Assembly: GCF_000208745.1 (NCBI RefSeq)
Contig: NC_030853.1
Coordinates: 26,369,877-26,433,876 of the forward strand
Reading direction: 5' to 3'
DNA length: 64,000 nucleotides
Origin: Theobroma cacao
Taxonomy: Eukaryota; Streptophyta; Magnoliopsida; Malvales; Malvaceae
Shown: positions 34,304 to 49,600 of the stretch, piece by piece
Layout: each line of letters opens with the position of its first letter
How positions within the stretch are numbered: position 1 is the stretch's first letter
Position numbers and translations under genes: made by a program
The notes under the pieces: generated by a model
Database searches by the model: none
What the model saw: the letters and a program-made list of their open reading frames with translations, nothing else
What the model was told of the DNA's origin: nothing

Positions 34304-37300
34304 TTTGCAATTGCTGTCAGCACTATGAAATGACATCACAACAATATTATCTTTACTGAGAGCTTTATGCATTTATTACCGGGAAATGTTAAACAAAGTT
34401 GGGGCCTAGGTTTCTTTTCATGTTCCAGACAAAACATAGACCTGAGCTAAATTAATGCTCCAAAGTACAAACAGAGAGAATCAAATATTATCATTGCCTG
34501 CCTTGCTTCTAAGTTCCCCCCCCCCCCTCCCTTTAAGCCCTTATTTTTCAAAATTATTCACAGTTTATTGTTCCTTTTTTAAAAAAATACATTAGGAAGA
34601 GTATGATCACAGAGTCCTCTGTCTGATATATCACTTTGCAGATTTAATTTAGATCAAGTTGCTGAAGGTCTTTATTTCTTTTTCCTTTTTCTAATGACAA
34701 TCCAAACCGACCCAAGTTGGTGAAAATCTGCAACTTGCAAGAAAGAGATATTTCATGGAACTTTTATTACCTTTAATTCCTTCTGATGAAGTGTATTTTA
34801 CTTTGCCTGTGGAACCAAAAACATGGACCATTGCCTCAATGGCGACTTACGAAAAGTTTATTTTTGACAAGGAGTCAGTTGTCAACAAAGTAATCACTTA
34901 AACAAAATTGGAACCATGCATAGCTTTTTTGGGTAATATAATATGTTCTATAAATTATATACAATAGATTTTTTTAATATGATTCGTATCAAAAACAATG
35001 CATTTGAGGCATGATTAGGTTTGCAGGCAAGCCACCCTCCACCACCCTATTGGAAAGAGATTAAACTAAACTAAAACAGGATGTAGACATAATTTGGCCA
35101 AAGATAATTCACTTGTTTCTTGGTCTTATCTTATTCAAATAGTACCATAACATTAACATATTTTATACACATGAAGAATAGCCTATTTGTATACACTATC
35201 TAGAAGCAAGCTGGTTAAGACGAGGTTCTCATACATCAACTAACTCCCTAATAATGTTTAGCTCATTGATAGGAGCAATTATTGATGGTAGCCTTGTTCA
35301 TGGGTTTTGACTTTTGATTTGATTGTCATCGATTAAGAAAAGCAGGGGAAGCAGAACATATTTAGTCACCTAGTTTTTTATCTAAGCAATTGTTAAGTGG
35401 GTTGATTTAAACCAGTGAACGTGATTTTGGGTCCCCCTCCACATTCTAAGATTTTCAGTAAAATGAAGGCTGCTCTCTCTCGTGTTCTTTATGGAAAGGA
35501 ATTGGTCTGGGACTCTTTCTAAATTATGGCACTCAAGAATTGAAGTCAACCTATTGGAGAGGCCAGGACCACTCTTGAACAATTCTAGTCTTCTGGCCGA
35601 GTCCCCAACCAAATCCACTGTAGACTTTGATCACATAGGCAGACAGATATGAGCCAAAAATGGTTCCACCAACCACAATTATTTAGTCAATTATAGGAAT
35701 TACATGAAGACTATGAAACCCATAGTCTCTCAGCAACTGACCTTGCATTTAAGGAATACATTCATTGCCACCCATGATCTTTTTTTTTTCCTTTTCTGAT
35801 GTTTTCTTTCCCAACAAACAATATGAAGTTATGTTGATGTCTGCTCAAAGAACAACACTACAGCTCATAATTTTGCTGGAATATATCTATCGTACCTCAT
35901 GATTCTAAAAATACTTTAATCTTGACTCTAGAGTAAGAATTAGTAGTGGTTGCAGGTGCTTGCATCACTACAGTTTGAAATTCTTTCAGCTCCTAGCCGG
36001 CCACCACTAAAATATATATATATGTTTGTTTGTCAAACCAAATATCAGATATAATCCTTTCCTTCCCTTAGTCTTCCAAAGGGAATACACCAGGGTACTT
36101 GTTCATGTGAAGTGGGGGATGCTGCAGTTCAAAGTTATCTTTCTGGCTGCAACAAGAATACAGCCATTAGTAGCCAATTTTGAAGCCAAAAAACAATTGA
36201 GTCCAGATGTGTCACATGGCACAGTTGATTATCAATCCACCCTTAACTAATAAATCAACTGCCCTTGATGAGTATTAAATTAAGAAAGAATCAAAAAAGA
36301 TAAAATAAAAGAAGATGGAAAGGAAAGGCAGTTCAGGCAACAAAGTAAGCTTTAAGCATACAAAGCCAACCCTTATTTTAATCACCCAATGGACATTTTT
36401 GGATAGAATCATATGTATCTGCTCTATGTGTGGATTTGTTTATGACTAAGCAAAGAGTAAATAATTAAAAGCCCCATACACCTTTCTTTAATCTCCTATC
36501 ATTATTTAGTTAGTTAGTTCCTTCATAAATAATACTCAGACTACTTAGATGATCCTTCTTGAACATACACCATTCAACAATACAATAAATAGAATAGAAT
36601 ACTTATTAAATAGATGAAATTCTTGAAAATATATGTCTGATGATTGAATTTTGCATATGTTAAGTCTTTTTATGTTTTCTTGTCACAATTAAAGAAAGGG
36701 TTTTGTACTTTTTGTTCCATACAATAATGACATAGAGTACCAAAAATAAACAAGTTGCTGCAATTTGATAGAAGCAACTTGCTTGCTTGCTTTTGATATG
36801 AACAGTATATTATTAATTCTTAAATAGTAAGTATTTCCTTGAGGTATAAATCCCATTGGGGTTGTGGGCCTTGCATGGTCCTTTCATAGACCATTGGTAT
36901 TTCATTATCATTGAGCAGTATTCAAGTACCATACATTTTTTCTTCAAACAATGTCAAATAAACCAAGGACGTTTGTCCTGCTAGAAAAACCCAATTCTTT
37001 CTTTTTCCTTTCTTTGTTGGTACAGCTAATTTCTTGTAGCCCATCCCTATTTCTTCTCTCATATAATACATGGATAATAATTGACAAATGCCATGGTTTC
37101 AGTAAGACTTCTAGATGTCTTCATCCACACAAACATTAGATGTTCACATAGTAGAAGGTTGAGGTTGCCTCCATTATGATTCTTTGAAATTCCTTGATTT
37201 GTTAGCTTGAGAAACTCCAACTCAATAATGTAATTCAGAACCTAACTAGTACTTATTTAAGGAAACATGTACTGTTCTTCATTGACAAGTAATATCTAAT

Positions 37301-37667
37301 CTTGAACTTTCATATCTATTGTGATTATTACTTTCCTCTACTAAGGAACATGTACAGTAAAATTCCTCTGAATATGCCCCTTAAAGAAGTACCTAACAAT
37401 GGAACCCAAGTTTCACTTTTGTTTGCATAGACAAGTGAGACCAATCCAAGATAGCCTCAGGCATTTAGGCCCAATTAGTGACATCACAGGCCGACTGTAT
37501 CTTCTCACAGCCTCCTTCCACTACATATTATTAAAATCATAAAAACAGAAGAAAGAGGGAGAAGGGGCGGAGGGTTTAAGGAGTCCCACTCCCCAATCAA
37601 AAACCCAGAGCAAAGCTAAGCTAAAATTTTCAGTTTCTTCAACAAAGAATACCACCTGGCTCAAGTC

Positions 37668-40600
37668 ATGCTCTCTCGTTCGCACACAAACAAAAAGCTT
37701 CTTCCTTTCATATTCAACAAGCTTAAAGGTTCTCTCTTTCTCTCTCTCAAGTGTAATTTACAGGTTTGCATTTTCTCTAACTCTTTATTTGTTTCTCTCA
37801 AGTTACCCCAAATGAGCCCTTTACTCCACCATTTCAAGCTCTCTTCTCCACCCACATTGTTGGAGAGAAACCCATTCTTGTAAGTTATTTTCACTTCCTC
37901 TCCACTTTCAATTCCAGGGTTTTTCTTTTTCTTTCACTTTGTTTTGATATTTTGTTAGTATTATTGCATTGTGCTAATTGCATTCAACTTTGTTTGTTGT
38001 CATTTCATTGTTTATTGTACTCTCTAAATGGGATTTTTCTTTTTACTTGGTTGCTTTGTGCTGGTTTGCAGTCGAAAGCTTGATCATTTGAATTGCGTTG
38101 ATTGTAATTTATGAAACTTTGGTTGATGGGTTGAATTTTGTTGATTAAATTGTGATAGGTTAGGGATTTCATACATAGGGCATTGTACGATCCGAAACAT
38201 GGGTACTTCTCACAGAGGTCAGGTTCCGTTGGTATGCTCGAGAGGAGCATAAAGTTCAACCAACTTGAAGGTATTTTTGGAAGTTTTGGGATTTTGTTGC
38301 CTGTAAGCCCTTTGAGATGTAATTTTTTGGTTGTTTGTCATTGGATTGCTGGTGAATTTTGAATATAATGACGGGGATAGTTAAGATACCAGATGCCAAC
38401 AGATTAAAAAAAAAAAAAAGGTTTTCATCAAAGGATATGATTTATTGAAGTAGCTTTTAAGACTTCATTACTGATCACTTATTAGCTTGATTTAGTTACA
38501 TTACTTTGCACAGGCCGCCGAATATATGCTTATAGGATCTATGCTGTGCTTTTTTTTTTTGTTTCAAGTGCTGTGCTTTTATATATGTATATTTATATAT
38601 ATGCACTTTTTCATAATCCACCATTACAAAGAAATGCACAAACTACAATAGATCACTGTTATAAGTGAAGTAGATGTGGTCCTTAAAAAAGTTATTTGTG
38701 GATGCTCTTTTATTGTAGGCTATATTGCTAATGCTAGCACCAAACTTTTGGCATGTTTTAGGAAGGAAAGCTTATATGAAACACTTGGATAAAATATATA
38801 AGCAGAGTGGCATTGCATGGTTCACCCCTGTGGAGCTTTTTAAGGTAACCCACTAGCAGTAACAACCAAAACATTACTGACACTGGATCAAAGGCCTACT
38901 TATTCATTTATTTCTTTTATTTTTATTTCAAGAAAGAAGCTTAGTCTTCTCAGTATTACAGCATGCATTGTGGTTGGACATTGCTCATGCTACTTTTCCT
39001 GTTAATGCAGAATATGATTTTTATGGGTTTTATATGCCCCTTTTCACTTTTTCTTGTGTTCTTTTAGACTGTTGAGATTAAAAATACTTGAAGAGATATG
39101 ATATCTTTTTATTATGGCTTTTATGCCAATAAAGTTCTCTAATTGATGCAATCATGTATGGATTAGATTTTTATTGAAATAAAATATTAAGGAAACTGAT
39201 GTTCTTTCCAGTCCCTGGCTTCAAGAAGACCAGTCCGTTGGCTATGTAATTTACATGTGCCTTCATATTAAAATGGCAGTTTGACTTACTAATAAACATC
39301 AGACATGAGATGGTTTTGCAGCTAAGACATTGAATTCTTTGCATGTATTCTCGAATTTAAGGTGGCCATAGGAATATGAGCCAGGAAATAAACATTGATT
39401 TATGTTTTATTTGATTTTCTCTGCATCCTGCAATATGATGGTTACTTCTGATTACTCTCTCTTTCTCTCTGTATGCATGAATGCAAGCATGTCTGTGTGT
39501 AGGTGGGCGTTTGTTGGACGTGTGACTGTGTATAACCATTTGCGTATTGTTGATCTCTTATTCTTCTCCATGGCCATTAAACTATTAATTTAAGCTTCAT
39601 TTATGGCAAAACTGCTAACTCCTTTTTCACTGCTGGAGCTGTGTGGGTGTATTTTTTTTCTTTTTTATTTGTTGATGTTGTGAGCTTTATCTTCCTTGTA
39701 GCCATGGTATGCCCAAGGAATTGCTGAAGCCATAATGCGTACAGCAAACCTTTCAGTTCCACTAAAAGTGAGTTTCCTGTGTCTCTTTATATCGGAAAAC
39801 ATACAAGCTGTTGGTTTTTATTCTTTGAGCTTCCATTTGTTTTAATCTATTTGACCTATTTAAATATTTTTGTTAGAAAAACTGTTGTATGATTTTTAGG
39901 GAAAAGCACTATTTCTTAATTATGGATTATGATAACTTTCTATAGTGATCTTGATAGTATACATGTTACTACCATAGATAAAGGGATTGCTTGTGTTGAA
40001 AAGTAGAACTTGTAAATTTCTGGTATAAATTTTGGACTGTATGCTTTGGGACTCTTGGTTTGCTTCTAATTTCTCTTTGAATCCTCCTGAGTTAATGATT
40101 GGGTACAAACATTGAGCTGCCCTCATTCACAGTTTCATTTGGCAAATAGAAACTGAGACAGTAGCCAGAAGACGCTAAACTTGTGGAAACCAATTCATAT
40201 TTCAAGATCCTAATTTGTTTATCTAATTATGTGTGTTTTGTAGATTATAGAACCTAAACTACTTGTGTTTCCTAAGCACAATGATGATTTGCAGAGTCTC
40301 AGAAGCTATGATTTCTTAAGAGGCCCTTAGTATTCATGTGCAAGCTAGGATTATGGTACTGGTGAACAAATAGTTCTTGCAAAGGTGCAGTATCATAGTT
40401 TTATAAGGGAAATAATCTACATTCTGAAACAAAAAGATGAGTTTTTGTCACTTTATATCTGTTGTGCTTATCAGTGGTTATCTGGTATTGCATTAATCAA
40501 ACTATGTTTGAAAAGATTTTGGATTGTTAATTATATTTGATCTTGTTGTACTCCAAGGATTAGCCATTCATGTCTGGTATCCTTTTTTGTAGAGTACATG

Positions 40601-43600
40601 ACAACCACCTTGTTTTTGTATGACTTCTACAAAAATAGACCTACAAAATGTAGACTCTGTTTGAATTGTTTATCTACATAAATATGCATCTTTTTGCCAA
40701 TTTGTAACTCTGTAACTAATGGTGATATTTTGATTCAGCCATAAATTTTGGGGATCATTGTTTATTTGTGGATATAAACCTAATTTTTTAATCGATTAAA
40801 CTTAAAACTTGATTCTGCTTCTTGTTATGTGTGCTCAGATATATGAAATTGGTGGTGGATCTGGAACTTGTGCAAAGGGAATAATGGATTACATAATGTT
40901 GAACGCACCTCCAAGAGTTTACAACAGTATGACATACATGTATGCATGTTAACTATACCTTTATTTAGCATGACAAACCCTAACTTCTTAGCATCTGATT
41001 GCTTATTTTTTGTGCATTTTTCTAATAAAAGCTAACCACGTTAGCTTTTGTATATGTTGCCATTTATTTGCCTTTTCGGTAAGATGTATTTTGTGCTAAT
41101 TGAATAATTACTTTGTCTCTATTTATTTTGGACATGCTGATGGCCTGCATCCATGAATTTCTTGTTATCGTTGTTTTCATCATTTTAACACTGTGTTCAA
41201 TCATGTGAAGTTCTCTGTTTTCTGCAGCTCAGTGGAAATTAGTCCTGCATTAGCAGAGATACAAAAACAGACTGTTGGAGAAGTTCATGGTCACCTATCA
41301 AAATTTAAAGTAGAACACCGCGATGCTACTGACAGAAGTGGATGGGGTAGGCACCTTCAGTATTGCCCTTATTTCAGTTCCATTTTAATAATTGTTAATT
41401 TTAATAGATGCATGTGATGCCAAGAATGATCCTTTTAATCTTCATGTGATTGCTTATGTTGGGTTTCTGGACTCTGAACAATGTTATTTTCAAATGTTTC
41501 TTTTAGCCTTTCAAGACTCTGAGCTTGTAGAAATGGGTGATCCGTTTGATTTTCATGTATCTGCATTTAAAATTACAGTGTGCTGGGTAAAACAGAGAGG
41601 CAGAAGATGCCTAAGAAACCCAATGCTTGGCGAAGAGATAACTAAATTTAAGCAACTACATTACTTCTATCAACTCACCTACTGTAACTTACATAAAAAG
41701 AAGCAAACTTCCATCATACAGTCGGTTTCTATAAGAGATCTGTTCAAATAAAGCAAGCTTAAAAATCTCAAACCCAATTATTTCTTACTTCTAACCAGAA
41801 ACTCATCATCACTGACCCTAAACTCTGACACGGGATTGCTTCTTATCCATTCTACTGCTTCAAATTGGATTGTATACAAACTAATATGAACAGGGAAGTT
41901 TTAACACCCAAATGATTGTGGTCCATACTTAACACATTATGAATGTGTTATTTTTTCTGTTTTAATGGTAGCCCCCGTAGTATTTGTGTACTTCTTCATG
42001 CATGGTGAAGCAAAACTTCATAAAAATGAGAAGATGCTTCAAATAAGCAATAATTAGAGATACTCGCATATGTTCCAACTGCCTTGGTGCTCTCTTTCTC
42101 TCTCTCTCTCCAAACAGCTGTCACAAATTCAGTATTCTGTAGTTTCTGTGATTCATTAGCCATAGAAGGGAATGAAATTTATGGCATCTGTATCATAATA
42201 TCTCATCCATGTTCTCTTAAATGATTCATTAGTGGTATGCCTCTCTTTTTAGCAGTTTCTTGTCTTATATTATCAATCATAAAGAAATTTAAACTAGTTT
42301 TCATTTGTAACAGGAGATGTGGAGCAACAACCATGTTGGGTAATAATGCTTGAGGTATGCTTTAGCTTGACTCTATCCTACCACATCCATGTGGCTAGTT
42401 TTTGCTACTTGAGCAATGGGTAGATAATTTAAAAGTGTTCAGTTTGCACATTTATTGCATTGATGTAAATAATAAATGATTAGGTCAAGTATTAAGAGTA
42501 AGTTAAAATGATAATAACAGGGATTTGGGACTTCTTTAATATTACTTGTCCCAAGGGTGATCAATATAAACTTATAAATGTAGGTTTTGACTAGTTGCTA
42601 TGAAGATGATCTTTTAGAGCTGATGGTTAGACCAGCTGATTATAAATTGATTGTAACAAATTCCTGCTATGCCATGTGAATAGACCCTACATCTTAACCT
42701 TGTCATGCTCACTGATACCAAGCTGTTTTCATGAATAAAAGAAAAAGATATTTACCTACAAATTTTAATAGTTTCTGGACAAGCTTCTATTAGAGTCCTA
42801 GTGGATCATTTTACATCCTGCATACAAAATTATATTTATATTAATGCTTTTTCCACAGGTGCTTGATAATCTTTCGCATGATCTTATCTATTCGGAAAAT
42901 CAAGTTTCCCCATGGATGGAAGTATGGGTTGAGAAACAGCTTGACAGGTATTCAGCACTCTGCAGATAATTACAGCTTCCACATATTATATGTTACAGCA
43001 TGACTTTAAGAGCGAGAGGAGAGAAACAGAGGCAAACCCCAAACTAAACTGATGTGGCATAGCACCATTTAACCTTTTACCCTTCACGTCTTGGCCCCAT
43101 AGTTATAAACTAATACATTCAGGCTACCATGTGGACAAAAAATACAGGGCAGCAAACAACTTGAACTCCAATACCATGTTTATTATCCATCTCAAAACCA
43201 TGTTAAGCATCCAATTTAACAATTAGCGGTAGGTAGAGATGCCAAACCTATATATAAAGCCACAACATACTCTAGACAAATCAACATGTGATAAAGCCTC
43301 TTAACAGTGATATTATGTTGTGAAATAAGTCATCAAGTTCCTATTGAAATTTATTGATTATTTTCTGTTTAGAAAATAGAATGATGAGGAATCCATTGAA
43401 ATTGATCATTGAGGCATCATTGTGAAATAGTCATTCAATCTTAATTTTTAATCTACAACTTATGCAAATGCAGAGAAATTAATCATCTTGGAGGTGATGG
43501 TGAAATACTTCAAATAAGCTTAATAGCTCATAACTTGTGTGCAGTGCGCTCTTAGCATGTTTGTAATACTTTCGACATTGCCTACTAGATTATGTTGGTG

Positions 43601-46600
43601 CAAATGGGGTTTAAATGGAATTGGGTGAAAAACCTACCTACAAGCCAATAGTCATATTGTCACTTTATGTGACGTAACTTTTGAGCTAAGATAGTTTTTT
43701 ATTATGTGTTATAATTTTTTATTTTGAAAATGTACCAACAATCTCCCATCATTTTCAAAATTTTTGAATACCAACAACTTTGGGAATCTTGTACATAAAT
43801 GAGGATATCCCGCAGATTTGAACCTTCACTTAGTGAGTGTGATTGGTTTTAGTCTAAATTGAGCGATTGACCAAACATTGAACCATCGATTCTTCATTTG
43901 ACTAGTCAGGCTACTGAACACACACGAACTTTCTCATTCAATTTGTATCTAGTTTTGCTAACAAGTTTTATAGCTTTATGTTTTGCATCTATTCATGAGT
44001 ACTGTTAAAGTCAAGCCTTTAGCTCCTAGAAGCGGCTACACTTCCATTCACGTAGGTATCCTTTATCGGAAGTACCTTGTAGTTATAATACTTTAACATA
44101 TACATGTTATGAGTCTATTAATAACTTTTGGTCAGTCTTACCTTACACATTATGAGAATTAAGCATTATACACATTGGCATGAAAAATATAAATTAGTGC
44201 TTGCAATCATACATGCGATAGAATGGTCAGTACCCAAGCCTTGTAGGTTGGCCACAAGTGTCGAGGTAAGCTCCAACCATTGGAGGTTTAGTTGATAAGC
44301 TTGAGACCTATCCCTTTTGAGGTCTTTATTATCAAGTTCTTCTTCAGACCTTTGATAAACAGATCTGCTAAATTTTTATAAGATCTCACATAACTTATTG
44401 TGACTATACCATCACTAATTCTGTCTTACAATGCTATGTTGAAATCCAATATATCGACTCTTTCCATTATGTGCTTGATTTTATTAATTTCATACTGTTG
44501 CTTCATTATCACAATGTATCAAGATTGGTGCCATTGGTTTAGGCCTCAATGAAATTTTATAGAGTAAATCTCTCAATCATTTTGCTTCTTGAGTGGCAGA
44601 TGCTAAGGTTATAAATTCAATCGTCATGGTAGAGTTTGCTTGACAAGATCGTTTATTAGAACTCCACGAAACAACACCCCCACCAATTGTAAAAACCCAA
44701 CCAATTGTAGAAGTATAATCTGTTTTATTTGAGCTCCAATTAGCATCTGTATACTTTTTTAAAATCGAAGGAAAACTTAAATAACAAATACCATAATTCA
44801 TTGTACTCTTTTAAGTACTTTAGAACTCTATGAATAGCATACTACTGTTCTTTATTTGGATTACTTGTAAATCGGCTTAGCATCCCAGCCGCAAAAGCAA
44901 TATCCGACCTTGTACATACTATAGCATACATTAGACATCTAATCACCCTTGCATATTCATTTTGTGCTATCGGCTTGTCTTTGTTGGGTACTAATCTTAG
45001 ATTACAATCATAAGGCGTAGATATTGGCATACAATCTGACTTGCCATATTTCATGACAATCTTGTTAATGTAACGAGATAGAGACAATATTCGGTCATTA
45101 TTGTCTCTCATTATTCTTATACCAAGAGTAACATCCGTTACGTTCATATTTTTCATGTCAAAATTGATTGATCAGAACCTTTTTGTGTCCTCTACTTGTT
45201 CCAAATCAATACCAAAGATTAATGTCATCCATATATAGATAAATGATGACATTTTTACCATTATGAAACTTACTATAGACACATTTGCCAGATTGATTGA
45301 TCTTGTAGCTATTAGTTACCACAACTTCATCAAACTTTTGATGCCATTATTTAAGCGCTTGTTTTAATTTATACAAAGACTTTACAAGCTTACAAACTTG
45401 CCTTTCTTGATCAGGAAAGACAAACCCTTCAAGTTGTTCCATATACATCTCTTCATCTAATTCATTATTTAGAAATGCAGTTTCAACATCTATTTGGTGA
45501 ATTACTATTTTATGTATAGATGCAAGTTCTATAAGCACTTCAATTGTAGCTATTCTTGCTACCGGTGCATATGTATCAAAATAATCAATACCTTCCTTTT
45601 GTTAAAAGCCCTTTGCCACTAACCTTGCTTTAAACTTACCTACGGTTTCATCAACTTTTGTTCTTTGTTTTTTTTTTTTGAAAAGCCATTTGCAGTCTAT
45701 TGGCTTGGAACTTGGTAGAAGGTCTACCAACTTTCAAGTTTTGTTTTCTATTATCGAGTCTATCTCATCTTCTATTGCTTCTCTTCAAAATGAAACATCT
45801 TGAGACTTCATTGCCTCTTTATAAGTTTGAGGATCACCTTCTCCTTCTACATTAAAACAGTAAGATAAGTATTTATATGTTTATTCTCTTGTACCGTTTA
45901 CTAAGTACATGAAAAAATCGGATTCATACATCTTTGCTTTTCTAATTCGTTTACTTATTTGAAGCTCAATAGTTTTCGCACCATTTTTCAAAAGTTTCAC
46001 TTTTTATTACTAGTTCTTTGAGTTTTGGAATTGAATTGAACCTTGTTTCATCGAAGATATCATCCCTTGATTCTATGACTGTCATTGGAATATGAATCAT
46101 TGGATTCTATCACCATGAAACGATATGCTTTACTATGTTCAACATATCCTATAAATATACATGAAACGATGGCTCGACATCCTCAATCTTTTAAATAATT
46201 AAGTTTTGGCTTTCTTTCTTTCCATAGCTTATAAGGAGTAGTTTTACTCCTTTTGTTTGAGATTCTATTTAGTATAGGGCAAGCCATTTATAAGGCTTCG
46301 TCCTAAAATCCTTTTTCCAAACCCGAAGTAGAATGCAAAACATTGACTATTTTCGTAAGAACTCGATTCTTACGTTCCACTACACCATTTTGTTTTGGTG
46401 CGTACAAAGCAGTAATCTCATGAATAATACCAGTGGACTCAAAACACTTGGGTTCATAATATTCACCTCCTCTATCATTTTGTAAACATTTGATAAGGCT
46501 TCGTCCTAGTAAGGCAAGCCATTAATTAGGCTTCGTCCTAAAATTCTTTTCCTAAAACCCAAAGTAGAATGCAAAACATTGACCATTTTCGTAAGAACTC

Positions 46601-49600
46601 GATTCTTACATTCCACTACACCATTTTGTTTTGGTGTGTATAAAACAGTAATCTCATGAATAATACCAGTGGACTCTAAATACTTGGGTTCATAATATTC
46701 ACCTCCTTTATCACTTTGTAAACATTTGATAAGTAATTCACAATACAATTCAATTTCATTTTTATAAATTTTAAATTTCTCCATTACTTCATCGTTAGCA
46801 TGTAATAAGTAAACATAATAATATTTAGAGAAGTCATCTATAAATGTTTTGAAGTATTTCTTTTCACCAATAGATGGAGTACTAGACATATCACAAACAT
46901 CGGAATGTATTAATGCAAGTAATTCGGAGTTTCTTTTTACCTTAGGAAATGAGCTTCTTGTGATTTTAGTAACCATGCATATCTTACACATATCATTATT
47001 TCTATTAATATTAGGTATCAATTCTAATTTAGTCATATCATGCATTCTTTTATAATAAACATGACCTAATTTATTATGCCTTAAATTAGACAATGTTGCT
47101 TTACTATCATAAACGTTAAATGAGGTATTAATAAGTAGAACTAGTAACAGTTTTATTAATATTAAGCTTGAATATATTTTCACATAAGTATCCATTTCTC
47201 ACATATTGTTCACCTTTTGTATAAGCTTATTTGCTTTAAATACTAATTTAAAACCATATTTATTCAACAAACCACCCGACACATGATTCTTTCTAACTTT
47301 TGGTACAACATAGACGTTTAGTACAAGTATTTTTCTAGAAGTAAACATGAGTTCCATGGTACCTTTTCTTTTCATTTGTGTAGTGGAGGAAACTCTTGTA
47401 CAGTATGGTACATAATTTAATCATGTATAGCACGGTTCCATCAGTAACTATTTGTAAAGTCTTGAAGAAACTCTTATCGTTACATACATGTTTAGTTGCA
47501 CCAGCGTCAATCCACCATGCTCCATCATCTTAGAGAAGATTGACCTTGGAAACCATAGCCACAAAGTACTTATTGTTCACACCTTTTGTCTTGTTATTCA
47601 AAAGTTTATATTCTGCCTTGAAATGTCCAAGTTTGTTACAATGAAAAAAAGTCCCCATTTTGTTCATTTTGATCTTATGGCTTATGTCATTCATACCCAC
47701 GAAATGTTTTATTTTGTTGCGTGAGACCGACATGTTTGATAGTTTGTGTTCCATTACATGAACCTTTGAAGTCGCAAGATTCTTTTTATTAAAATCTTTG
47801 ACTTCTTGTTTACAATAACTTTCTTCTATTCAAAGATGATTACTAAAGTCCTCGAGAGACATTTCTTCTATTTTATGTTTTAGAGTTTTTTTAGTATCTC
47901 TCCATGAGAGGGGAACCTTATCAATTATAGAAGATACCACAATAGCTTCATCTATTTTAAGACTATATTCTAAAAGTTATTTAGAATGCATTTAAGCTCA
48001 TGTAATTGCTCTATAACAGAACGATTATCGATCACTTTGTAGTTATTGAAACGACTAACTAGAAATTTTTTGCTACTTGCATCTTTGATCATGTATCTTG
48101 CTTCCAATTTGTCCGAAAATTGTTTTGCAATAGCTTCATTCTGGTATGCATCAAACAATGCATTCGACATTCTATTAAGAATGTGTCGCATGTATATGTA
48201 GTCATCATTATCCCATTTTTGCCTCAAACTAGTTTGATTTACAGATTCTTTATCACCTTCTTCATCTGGTTTTGGTGTATCTAGAACATAAGCAACATTG
48301 AGAATTGTAGGGAGGAAGTGCATCTTTTTCTGTCATCGAATAAAGTTTCCTCCTTCAAAGCGATATAACTTGACAATCTTAGTAGCCATCTCTTTAAATG
48401 AAGCCATTTTGAATTCCAACACCACGTATATCTTAAAATTGTTCGTACAAATAGGGTTTAAAAGGAATTCAAAGAATCGGCAAAATTGACTTCAAAACGA
48501 GTTTTTCAATAGACGCTATCGTTAAGACTTATTTCGCCTTCATCACTCGGTATGCAAAGGGGAATAATTGAAATAGTTTTAGGGATACAATGAACCTAAC
48601 ATTTAACTTTATCTTGCATTTTACAAAAGTAGACTACTAGATACACCCGAGGGTTTGGAAAGTTATTTGGTCTTAAAGTTTATTTTCTATAACAAGTAGA
48701 TTATAAGGAATTTGAACGTTTTTGTAGTTGATGGAAATTTAAGTGTTTATGTTAATTTAAAAAAAAAAACACTTTTTTTGCTCTTAATTTTTTTTTATTT
48801 TATTTTTGTTTTGATGTGTCAAAATGGTTGGCAACAGATCCTTTATATAAGCTTGCAAGTATCTCTTTTTTTAAAGATACAACCCTTTCATAATGGCACT
48901 ATTTTGTCTAAGACATTTTTACATTTTGCAAGACAACCTTTGGACAAAGGTATTGTTACAGTAATCATCTTATGAAAGGATAACCATTAATTTCATAAAA
49001 CATAATATTTGAGCTATAATTTGAAACGATAACTTTTCATATTCAAACTTTTGAGTTGTGGTGTTTTTTTAATTTGTCTCATAAATTTTGGATTCAGAGG
49101 TGTTTCTATAACATGTCATTTTACTAAGAAACATAATCATTCACATGAAAAACCTACCTACAATCCAATAATCATACTATGTCATTTTATGTGACATAAC
49201 TTTTGTGCTAAGATAGCTTTTCATTATGTGACATAAGTTTTGATTTTGAAAATACACCAACAGTTTATTCACACATCAATGTATATTGTCCAAATTCAAA
49301 AGTTGGAGTTTCTTCTGTTGAACATCCTACTTTCCTCAAAGAACTTCCTCTTGGCCTACTTATATTCAGTTCTATGGTCAAGGAACATATCTTTTAACAA
49401 AGCTAGTCATTTCAATTTCCAATAAACCATTAATGTATAAATACTGTTCACTAATTAGTTAAAATTATTTCTTGAGCTTTTACATAATGTGATTGTGCTA
49501 GCTGGTCATTGCAAAGAATTAATATCTTTTCATTATGTTGAATGATCTCTGCTGACCCTGGTTCCTTTTCTAGGGAAGGACTATCAGAACTATATAAACC

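Larger units (their letters stand above)
31563..37667. other. 6.1-kb divergent intergenic region
   Basis: Separates the divergent PHL2-like and methyltransferase genes. It holds the PHL2-like leader, a CACGTG motif, the N-containing CT repeat and a 12-base C run (34516-34527). Open frames here are short and domain-free. No gene is supported. Confidence 0.5.

Noticed and set aside
41392..41751. 119-codon plus-strand open frame
   Set aside because: Falls in intron 7 of the NDUFAF7-like gene, which is needed to join two family-conserved exons in phase, and has no domain.
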